7,127 nucleotides of DNA. Origin: Candidatus Sediminicultor secundus. GTDB taxonomy: Bacteria > Atribacterota > JS1 > SB-45 > 34-128. This document shows positions 1-5,063 of the stretch, one piece after another. The stretch lies in assembly GCA_002849045.2 (NCBI GenBank), contig NCRO01000295.1:1-7127 (forward strand). Direction: 5' to 3'. The first letter of the stretch is position 1, and the number at the start of each line of letters is the position of its first letter. Both the position numbers and the translations under genes were made by a program. The notes beneath the pieces are model-generated. The model was not told the origin of the DNA. It was given only the letters and a program-made list of their open reading frames with translations, and searched no databases.

Positions 1-31
1 GTCGGCAGCGTCAGATGTGTATAAGAGACAG
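1..31. other. Nextera transposase adapter left in the contig (not genomic)
   Basis: The first 31 bases match the Illumina Nextera read-1 adapter, lacking only its first two bases. They contain GTCGGCAGCGTC followed by the 19-base mosaic end AGATGTGTATAAGAGACAG, which ends at base 31. This is synthetic library sequence and should be trimmed. Real DNA begins at base 32, inside the treT coding region. Recognition is from knowledge of the adapter; no search was run. Confidence 0.97.
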
Positions 32-525
32 ATATGTACAGGATAGTAAAGAGAGAAGTAAAAGATATACAATTGGTACTTATTGCTTCAATGGCCAATG
101 ATGATCCGGAGGGCTGGGAGTATTACGAAAAAACTGCCCGACATGCTGGTGAAGATTACGATATCCACCTCCTATCTAATTTAAACGGAATAGGAAATTT
201 AGAGGTTAATGCCTTTCAGAGAGCTTCAGATGTAATTATTCAGAAATCCTTAAGAGAAGGGTTTGGATTAGTGATTACCGAAGCATTATGGAAAGGGAAA
301 CCTGTGGTAGCGGCTAATGTAGGTGGAATTCCTTTGCAAGTAGATAACCGTCGCACAGGATATTTGGTTGGTGATATTTTTGAATGTGCTGAAAGAGTTA
401 TACATCTTTTAAAGGATTCAGAAATTGCTAATAAGATGGGTACTTCAGGTAAGGAATACGTTAGAAAGAATTTTTTAATTACCCGCTTGCTAAAAGATTA
501 TTTAAATTTATTTAATGGTTTCTAA
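32..525 (+). CDS. treT: Trehalose synthase TreT-type GT4 glycosyltransferase, C-terminal part (5' truncated)
   Basis: TreT is a retaining GT-B glycosyltransferase of family GT4 that joins NDP-glucose and glucose into trehalose in the cytoplasm. About 164 residues remain of a family length near 400. They correspond to the C-terminal, nucleotide-sugar-binding Rossmann domain. Numbering from the Met at base 34, visible marks are SMANDDPEGWEYYEKT (19-34), the TreT-like SNLNGIGNLEVNAFQRASD (48-66), and the GT4 E-x7-E signature EGFGLVITE with E75 and E83. KPVVAANVGGIP follows (89-100), then VRKNFLITR near the end. The fragment resembles TreT more than generic GT4 enzymes or sucrose-phosphate synthase. 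The Met at base 34 is internal: the frame is open back to the adapter and the N-terminal domain is missing, so the gene continues upstream in the real genome. It lies upstream of the ROK repressor on the same strand, which fits a regulated trehalose or disaccharide locus. The stop is TAA. Confidence 0.88.
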
Positions 526-542
526 AATAAATATCGAAGATC

Positions 543-558
543 AAAATCAGCGATTTTT
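543..558 (+). terminator. Weak hairpin after treT, possible terminator
   Basis: AAAATC and GATTTT form a 6-bp stem around an AGC loop, 18 bases after the treT stop, ending in a short T run. The stem is AT-rich with only one G-C pair, and the T tract is short. It would be a poor intrinsic terminator and may be chance in such AT-rich DNA. Confidence 0.25.
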
Positions 559-677
559 AGCTACAAATTAAATTGATATCTCCTAATTTACTCCTCATTT
601 TTCCGATTGGAAAAAAAATTAGAAAAAATTTTTTAAAAAAGAAGGATTTTTTATACAGGGTATAGAATAATGAAATA

Positions 678-706
678 AGATACTTGCTTCAGTGAAGAAA
701 GTATCT
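678..706. promoter_or_regulatory. 29-bp inverted repeat, candidate operator of the ROK repressor
   Basis: The left arm AGATACTTGCTTC (678-690) and right arm GAAGAAAGTATCT (694-706) are complementary at 12 of 13 positions. The single mismatch is G686 against A698, and the spacer is three bases (AGT). The repeat sits 60 bases before the ROK start codon and just downstream of a possible -10 box (661-666). ROK repressors such as XylR and NagC bind long dyad operators and often regulate themselves, so an operator is the simplest reading. As RNA it would form a hairpin but has no T tract after it on the + strand, which argues against a terminator. The symmetry is seen directly; the operator role is inferred. 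Confidence 0.55.
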
Positions 707-741
707 AAAAAAAATATTTTAAAAAAATAATATGTCAGGAT

Positions 742-765
742 AAATATCAAAAATATCAAAAATAT
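742..765 (+). repeat. Short tandem repeat AAATATCAA before the ROK start
   Basis: Two exact 9-base units, AAATATCAA at 742-750 and 751-759, are followed by a partial AAATAT at 760-765. The run ends one base before the ROK ATG. It occupies the place where a ribosome binding site would be expected, and no purine-rich Shine-Dalgarno sequence is visible there. The closest candidate, TCAGGA at 735-740, is too far upstream. The repeat may be simple AT-rich drift; no function is claimed. Confidence 0.5.
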
Positions 766-766
766 T

Positions 767-1690
767 ATGGATAATATTCGTCGAGGTAATAAGCAATTAA
801 TTAAAGAATTAAATAGAGCTATTGCAATTAATACGATTTTAAATTACGGGCCCATTTCTCGGACCAGGATCTCTGAAATTACTGATTTGGGATTATCTAC
901 CGTTTCCAATATTGTTGCAGATTTAATTAAGAAAGAACTCATATACGAGACAGGAGAAGAAGAATCCAGCGGAGGGAGAAGGGCAATTCTACTTGAATTT
1001 AATTGCAACGATAGATTTGTTCTGGGAATAAAAATTGGTTTAGATGGCATTATTATTGGATTAGTGAATATGAAGTCAAAGGTTTTAGACCAGCATTTTA
1101 TCCCCAGTCCGATTAAAAGCAGTGAGAAGATAGTGCTTGAGGTTTTAATAAAAGCAATACGAGATTTAATCAATAAAAATCATATTAAAGCAGAAAAAAT
1201 AGTTGGTTGTGGAATTGGTGTTTCTGGGTTAGTGAATCAGAAAGAAGGTATTTTAGTATTTTCTAAGATATTAGGATGGAAAAAAATAAGGTTTAAAGAG
1301 TTTCTCGAAAAGGAATTTAATTTTCCTATATTTGTAGATAAAGATGTAAACGTACTAACCTTAGCAGAAAAACGTTTTGGAGTAGGTAAAAAAATAAACA
1401 ATTTTATTTGCATTACTATCGGAAAAGGTGTGGGTGCCGGAATAGTTATTAAAGGGGATATATATCACGGAAAATACGGTGGAGCTGGAGATTTTGGCCA
1501 TATAATTATAGATAAAGATGGTCCCTTGTGTTATTGCGGAAAAAGAGGTTGTTTGGAAACTTTTTCTTCTGATCAATTTATTATCAATAAAATTAAAGAA
1601 GCTTTATCTAACCAGCGGGAAACTATAATAAAAGATTTTTTAAAAAAGAAAAAAGAAAAGCATGGATGCCGTAAGTTAAAAAATGTATAA
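767..1690 (+). CDS. ROK-family transcriptional repressor, C-terminus lost at a junction
   Basis: This is a sugar-responsive repressor of the ROK family (NagC/XylR/Mlc type): a DNA-binding winged helix joined to a sugar-kinase-like ATPase fold. Residues about 16-65 form the winged helix (PISRTRISEITDLGLSTVS is the HTH core), followed by the wing motif SSGGRRA (67-73). The ROK domain starts near 86. DKDVNVLTLAE (191-201) carries D193, equivalent to the catalytic Asp of ROK kinases. GHIIIDKDGPLCYCGKRGCLE (244-264) is the ROK zinc signature with H245, C255, C257 and C262. The N-terminus RGNKQLIKELNR matches the family start well, supporting this ATG despite the lack of a clear ribosome binding site. 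Full members have about 380-400 residues; this has 307. After KDFL (289-292) it turns into a lysine-rich tail, so about 90 residues are missing. The fused winged helix makes it a regulator, not a glucokinase. It probably controls the adjacent treT region. Confidence 0.85.
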   Translation: MDNIRRGNKQLIKELNRAIAINTILNYGPISRTRISEITDLGLSTVSNIVADLIKKELIYETGEEESSGGRRAILLEFNCNDRFVLGIKIGLDGIIIGLVNMKSKVLDQHFIPSPIKSSEKIVLEVLIKAIRDLINKNHIKAEKIVGCGIGVSGLVNQKEGILVFSKILGWKKIRFKEFLEKEFNFPIFVDKDVNVLTLAEKRFGVGKKINNFICITIGKGVGAGIVIKGDIYHGKYGGAGDFGHIIIDKDGPLCYCGKRGCLETFSSDQFIINKIKEALSNQRETIIKDFLKKKKEKHGCRKLKNV

Positions 1691-1817
1691 CTTTATCTTG
1701 CCCATAAAAATATTGTTCTACTCCAACTTCCGGTCGGGAAGAAAAAATAAAAATCACAATGGAATAAACAATTAATAGTATCCAAAAAAATATTTTTCTC
1801 CCCAAAATATTACCCAA
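1623..1817 (-). CDS. VanZ-like membrane protein, N-terminal fragment
   Basis: A 64-residue fragment resembling the VanZ-like family, small membrane proteins of mostly unknown role named after a teicoplanin-resistance accessory protein. Residues 8-25 form a hydrophobic helix, followed by the family signature FSSRP (25-29) and QDKVIHFLTYG (40-50) leading into a second hydrophobic stretch. Family members usually have about 110-140 residues and three or four membrane segments, so half is missing. The native part ends near 1650-1660, where it runs into the ROK gene in the opposite direction; the last residues (KNLLL) are probably antisense ROK sequence. The start is uncertain: TTG at 1817 is the best in-frame choice, four codons after the aminotransferase stop and in the same frame, suggesting translational coupling. 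The fragment alone says nothing reliable about antibiotic resistance. Confidence 0.6.
   Translation of the reverse strand: MGNILGRKIFFWILLIVYSIVIFIFSSRPEVGVEQYFYGQDKVIHFLTYGIHAFLFSFLKNLLL
1636..1660. other. Probable breakpoint joining two unrelated segments
   Basis: Family similarity of the ROK gene (+) stops near 1642 and that of the VanZ-like gene (-) stops near 1660. Between them lies a T6-A6 palindrome (1636-1647) followed by more A-rich sequence. The two genes overlap tail to tail by 68 bases, and both lack their C-terminal parts. A single join in the A/T stretch explains both losses. The same 15-base string TTTTTTAAAAAAGAA also occurs at 629-643, showing that short matches for such joins are plentiful. 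Whether the join is an amplification or assembly chimera or a real deletion cannot be told from sequence alone. Confidence 0.65.
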
Positions 1818-1829
1818 CTTTAAAAATAT

Positions 1830-2981
1830 TTATTCTTTAAACAATATTTCTTCAGCAGCTCCTATTCCTGAGCCCAGTTTAAAATCATAACTAAATTCAG
1901 ATAAGGTTTTTTCGATGATACTCATTGTTGCAACTACTTCGTTTTCAGTAATACTACCCATATGCCCTAAGCGGAATAGTTTACCGGCTAATACCCCTTT
2001 ACCTGCAGAGACCAATACACCATTCTGGTATAATTTTTCCCTAAAAGCTAAATCTTCAATTCCCGAAGGATATAACACGGTCGATACAGTATTGGCTCTT
2101 ACTTCTTTTGGGGGAAGCAGTTTACACCCTAATTCTTCTAATCCTGCTTGGAAAGCGAGGGCAAATCTTCTATGTCTTCTAAACCTTTCTTCCAAACCCT
2201 CTTCCAATATAATTTTAAGACCTTGATGAAGGGCATTGACCATATTTATGGCATGAGTAGAAAAATATCCACTACCCGGTTCGCGCATAATAGGCAGCCA
2301 CCGATTAATGTCCATATAATAAGAAGAAATATTTCCTAATGCATTTCTCCTCTCCAAAGCCTTTTCACTAAATACTAAATTAGCTAATCCCGGAGGAACA
2401 CCAAGCGCTTTTTGGTTGCCCGCAAAAAGAATATCAACACCCCAATCTTCCATACGTTCTTCGATCCCACCTGTAGCACAAACTGCGTCTACAATAAATA
2501 AGGTTTCAGGAAATCTTTTTATAACCTCCGCTACCTCTTCTAAAGGAGTACAAACTCCGGTAGAAGTATCTACATGAGTCACTGTTATAGCAGAAAAACT
2601 TTTCTCTTTTAATTTCTGGGCTATTTTTTCAACTTCCACAATCTTGCCCCACTCGGAAGCTAAAACTTCAACCTCTATACCATAACCCCGAGCTATTTCT
2701 ACAAATCTATCCCCGAAGAAACCGTGAGAAACCACCAATAAACGGTTCCCTTTCTTTAAAGAATTAACCAGGGCTACTTCCATTCCTAAAGTTCCTGTAC
2801 CCGGGATGGTAAAAGGCTGACCTTTTTCAGTCATAACAACAGCCTTTAAATCGTTTAAAGTTTCTTTTAAGGTTTTCACCAATTCTGGGTCTAAATGCGA
2901 AATTGTTTCTTTGCTCAATGCATCCAAGACAGATTGATCAACGGGAGTAGGTCCGGGAATCATCATTAATTTCTTTTTCAT
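1830..2981 (-). CDS. Class V PLP aminotransferase, alanine/serine-glyoxylate type
   Basis: A fold-type I, pyridoxal-phosphate aminotransferase of class V, close to alanine-glyoxylate and serine-pyruvate aminotransferases, acting in the cytoplasm as a dimer. The 383 residues are full length. Visible marks are PGPTPV (10-14 region), the GTGT cofactor loop (61-64), THVDTSTGV (135-143), FIVDAV with D165 for the pyridine nitrogen, GNQKALGVPPGLA with Schiff-base lysine K191, and FRLGHMG with R337, the expected substrate-carboxylate arginine. The ATG is supported by AAAGGA about 11 bases upstream. The real amino donor and acceptor cannot be read from sequence: glyoxylate, pyruvate, serine, phosphonate-type or sulfonate substrates are all handled in this family. 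Its position after comB raises the possibility of sulfopyruvate or cysteate, as inference only. A promoter-like sequence in the 94-base gap may give it separate expression from the upstream genes. The VanZ-like fragment follows after 12 bases. Confidence 0.87.
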   Translation of the reverse strand: MKKKLMMIPGPTPVDQSVLDALSKETISHLDPELVKTLKETLNDLKAVVMTEKGQPFTIPGTGTLGMEVALVNSLKKGNRLLVVSHGFFGDRFVEIARGYGIEVEVLASEWGKIVEVEKIAQKLKEKSFSAITVTHVDTSTGVCTPLEEVAEVIKRFPETLFIVDAVCATGGIEERMEDWGVDILFAGNQKALGVPPGLANLVFSEKALERRNALGNISSYYMDINRWLPIMREPGSGYFSTHAINMVNALHQGLKIILEEGLEERFRRHRRFALAFQAGLEELGCKLLPPKEVRANTVSTVLYPSGIEDLAFREKLYQNGVLVSAGKGVLAGKLFRLGHMGSITENEVVATMSIIEKTLSEFSYDFKLGSGIGAAEEILFKE

Positions 2982-3007
2982 AATTAATTTTTCCTTTCTT
3001 TATTAAA

Positions 3008-3030
3008 TTATTTTTAAAGATTAAAAATAA
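3008..3030. repeat. AT-only perfect inverted repeat before the aminotransferase
   Basis: TTATTTTTAA (3008-3017) and TTAAAAATAA (3021-3030) are perfect complements around a three-base spacer AGA. It lies 26 bases before the aminotransferase start, in the would-be 5' leader downstream of the candidate promoter. It could be an operator or weak leader hairpin. Because every paired base is A or T, chance is a serious alternative. Confidence 0.35.
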
Positions 3031-3050
3031 GATTTATCTCGCATATATGT

Positions 3051-3079
3051 ATGGTAATTTTTATTCCTTATTTTGTCAA
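3051..3079 (-). promoter_or_regulatory. Candidate sigma-70 promoter for the aminotransferase
   Basis: On the - strand a perfect -35 box TTGACA (3074-3079, overlapping the comB stop codon) is followed after exactly 17 bases by TACCAT (3051-3056), which matches the -10 consensus TATAAT at four of six positions. Transcription would begin near 3044, leaving a leader of about 60 bases. It would let the aminotransferase and VanZ-like genes be expressed apart from recD2-apgM-comB. Confidence 0.45.
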
Positions 3080-3798
3080 ATGGATATTATCCCATCTCTA
3101 AATATAGGAACAATATGAAAAAAGTCTAATTGGGAACAGAACTTTAGATCTTTTTCCAAGCCGATACTCTCCAAATATCGACCATGTTGAGATTTCCGTA
3201 ATATTTCCAAAATATTATTGCTAAACTTTTCATAGAGTAGTTGAGCTGTTAAATTAGCATCTGCTTCTTGACAGGCAACAGGAAAAACATCTCTTAAAGA
3301 ATTAATTATCATACCAGCACAAACAGCATCTTCTAAAGAAAATTTACCCTCTTTTCCTGCACAGATTATTAAAATATCTCTCTTATGATTAGTGCAATAA
3401 TTACAAACCGCCTGTAAATTCAAAAAACTTCCAATAATTATCTTGTAAGCACCTTTAACCATTTCTAATGTTTTTACTCCATTAGTGGTTGAAAAGATAA
3501 TTGTTTTATCTTTCACTGCTTCTCTCTTATATTCTCTTGGTGAATTACCTAAATCAAAATCCTCTATCTTTACTCCTTCTCTTTCTCCTCCTAATAATAC
3601 CATTTCTTTTTCAAACTGCTGCGCTTTTTTCTTAGCCTGATTAGGAGATAAAATGGGAATAAAACCGCGGCATCCATTAGCTAAAGCAGTCACTATGGTA
3701 CTGGAAGCCCTTAAAACATCAATTATTACTACTAACTTGCCTGCTAATTCAATATTTTTTATCTCTTCCGGGATAAATAAAGTTTCTAAATTATTCAT
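3076..3798 (-). CDS. comB: 2-phosphosulfolactate phosphatase (ComB family)
   Basis: ComB is an Mg-dependent acid phosphatase that removes phosphate from 2-phosphosulfolactate to give sulfolactate, the second step of the phosphoenolpyruvate-plus-sulfite route to coenzyme M. Many bacteria that make no coenzyme M also carry it, sometimes for sulfolactate production. The 240 residues are full length and hold the family blocks in order: IIDVLRASST (25-34), GGEREGVKIEDFDLGNSP (70-87), STTNGVKTLE (103-112), CAGKEGKFSLEDAVCAGMI (146-164), and the C-terminal SQHGRYLESIG with C221 and D225. No ComA, ComC or ComDE gene is in the window, so the pathway cannot be confirmed. The ATG lies 23 bases after the apgM stop, with only a weak purine run (GAGAGAAG) upstream, so it is probably co-transcribed with apgM. 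The stop is TGA. The family assignment is firm; the physiological substrate is less so. Confidence 0.88.
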   Translation of the reverse strand: MNNLETLFIPEEIKNIELAGKLVVIIDVLRASSTIVTALANGCRGFIPILSPNQAKKKAQQFEKEMVLLGGEREGVKIEDFDLGNSPREYKREAVKDKTIIFSTTNGVKTLEMVKGAYKIIIGSFLNLQAVCNYCTNHKRDILIICAGKEGKFSLEDAVCAGMIINSLRDVFPVACQEADANLTAQLLYEKFSNNILEILRKSQHGRYLESIGLEKDLKFCSQLDFFHIVPIFRDGIISI

Positions 3799-3821
3799 TT
3801 GTTCTTTAATCTTCTCTCTAA

Positions 3822-5030
3822 TTAAGCTCCGAATTTCTGTAATTTTAAGGCATTAGCCAACATTAAAGGAAGGATATCTACTGCCGAAAATCTTCCCAGG
3901 CCTCCCTTAACACATTCTTTTTCATTAAATTGTTCCGCTTCATCTACCCTGATATATTTAGAAAACAACATAAAGGGATTAGGGTGCCAGCTATGTCCTT
4001 TCATTAAAGCAGGTGTAGAATGGTCACCGGTAACCACCAGAACATCCGGTTTTAAGGCCAGCACCTCAGGAATATATTTATCTACTTCTTCAATTATTTC
4101 AACCTTCTTTTTAAAGTTTCCATCTTCTCCATAACTATCGGTCTTCTTTATATGAAGATAAAAGAAATCATATTTATGATAATTTTCCTTTAAAGTCTTA
4201 AATTCTTTCTCCATTGTTTCCCCTGCTTCCAATATTTCCATTCCCACTAACTTTGCCAACCCCTTATACATAGGATAAGTAGCTATAGCAGCGGGAGACA
4301 ATTTAAATAATTCACCCATGGTAGGCAAACCGGGATGTTTGGCAAATCCCCTTAGTAAAACAGCATTTGCTGGAGAATGTTCCTTTAATACTTCGATAGC
4401 TTTGTCTATAAACTCATTTATTATTTCTGCGGTCTTACCTGCTTCCGGCCTTAAAGGTTCGGTATATTTTAACTTTTCCCCCACTACTTGAGGATCAGCA
4501 TCAGAAAGACCTTCTTCCAAACCTTTCCCCCTAAACACTACTACAAATCGATGTTCCATGCCCGGTCTAATTATTATTTCAGTTCCCCTTATTTGGCTAA
4601 TTTTATCCTGCATTATCCGACAAATTTTCTCATTTAATTCGGTAGGAATCCTTCCTGCCCGCCGATCGGTAATAACTCCTGATTCATCCATAGTAGCGAA
4701 ATTCCCTCGACAGGCTAAATCACGAGAAGTAAGTTCCATCCCTATGCCTAATGCTTCTAAAACACCTCTTCCAATCTGATATTTAATCGGGTCATAACCA
4801 AATAGAGAAAGATGAGCAGGTCCGCTCCCCGGTGTAATGCCACAAGATATTGGATCGGTTAACCCACAGGCAGATTTAGAAGCTAATCTATTCAGATTAG
4901 GAATAAAAGCCTTTTCCAATACTGTTTTATTATTCTCTGAAGGTAAATCACCAATCCCATCAGTAACCAAAAGAACAATCTTTGATTCGGTCTTAATAGC
5001 TAATGATTTTATAATTTCTTCATTCACCAT
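3822..5030 (-). CDS. apgM: Cofactor-independent phosphoglycerate mutase, archaeal type
   Basis: This enzyme interconverts 3- and 2-phosphoglycerate in glycolysis and gluconeogenesis without 2,3-bisphosphoglycerate. It belongs to the alkaline-phosphatase superfamily and uses two metal ions. In the 402-residue protein the marks are VTDGIGDLP with metal ligand D24, TPGSGPAHLSLFGYDP with catalytic serine S69, RGNFAT (108-113), LHIKKTDSYGEDGNFKKKV (292-310) with D298 and D303, and VTGDHSTPALMKGHSWHP (333-350) with D336, H337, H346 and H349. Length and motifs match the archaeal-type (ApgM) branch, not the longer bacterial GpmI. I chose the ATG at 5030 because AAGGAG (5039-5044) lies eight bases before it. 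An in-frame ATG at 5048 would place that site inside the gene. It follows recD2 by 33 bases and precedes comB by 23, so the three are probably one operon. All catalytic residues appear present. Confidence 0.9.
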   Translation of the reverse strand: MVNEEIIKSLAIKTESKIVLLVTDGIGDLPSENNKTVLEKAFIPNLNRLASKSACGLTDPISCGITPGSGPAHLSLFGYDPIKYQIGRGVLEALGIGMELTSRDLACRGNFATMDESGVITDRRAGRIPTELNEKICRIMQDKISQIRGTEIIIRPGMEHRFVVVFRGKGLEEGLSDADPQVVGEKLKYTEPLRPEAGKTAEIINEFIDKAIEVLKEHSPANAVLLRGFAKHPGLPTMGELFKLSPAAIATYPMYKGLAKLVGMEILEAGETMEKEFKTLKENYHKYDFFYLHIKKTDSYGEDGNFKKKVEIIEEVDKYIPEVLALKPDVLVVTGDHSTPALMKGHSWHPNPFMLFSKYIRVDEAEQFNEKECVKGGLGRFSAVDILPLMLANALKLQKFGA

Positions 5031-5038
5031 ATTTTTTT

Positions 5039-5044
5039 CTCCTT
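5039..5044 (-). promoter_or_regulatory. Shine-Dalgarno site that fixes the apgM start
   Basis: AAGGAG on the - strand stands eight bases before the ATG at 5028-5030, an ideal distance. An upstream in-frame ATG at 5046-5048 has no such site and would extend the protein by six residues (MQGEKN) read from the ribosome binding site itself. The shorter start is therefore preferred. Confidence 0.85.
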
Positions 5045-5063
5045 GCATAACTTTTCGTTGTTT

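Larger units (their letters stand above)
526..766. other. AT-rich spacer between treT and the ROK repressor
   Basis: This 241-base stretch has no plausible gene. It holds a weak hairpin just after treT (543-557), a 7-bp stem TTTTTCC/GGAAAAA with loop GATT (598-615), and an A6-T6-A6 tract (623-640) of the kind that bends DNA. TATAGA at 661-666 could be a -10 box for the ROK gene, but no good -35 box sits at the right distance. A long inverted repeat (678-706) and a 9-base direct repeat (742-765) lie close to the ROK start. The likely role is termination of treT and control of the repressor gene. Confidence 0.6.

Noticed and set aside
598..615. Hairpin TTTTTCC-GATT-GGAAAAA as an intrinsic terminator of treT
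   Set aside because: The stem is followed by A residues, not a T run, on the + strand, and on the - strand there is no gene for it to end.
742..765. Direct repeats as a CRISPR or iteron array
   Set aside because: The units are only 9 bases, adjacent without spacers, and number fewer than three; no cas or replication gene is nearby.
844..1173. Open frame of 109 codons on the - strand
   Set aside because: It lies wholly antisense to the conserved ROK coding region and resembles no family I know.
1361..1576. Open frame of 71 codons on the - strand
   Set aside because: It lies antisense to the ROK kinase-like domain, including its zinc motif, and has no recognisable protein features.
767..1690. 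Reading the ROK protein as a glucokinase
   Set aside because: The N-terminal winged helix and its GGRR wing mark it as a regulator; ROK kinases lack this domain.
1915..2339. Two overlapping + strand open frames
   Set aside because: Both are antisense to the well-conserved aminotransferase and show no domain.
3653..3856. Open frame of 67 codons on the + strand
   Set aside because: It is antisense to the N-terminus of comB and the 3' end of apgM, which are both strongly supported.
5031..5048. Upstream in-frame ATG giving apgM six more residues
   Set aside because: The extra codons contain the AAGGAG ribosome binding site used by the ATG at 5030.
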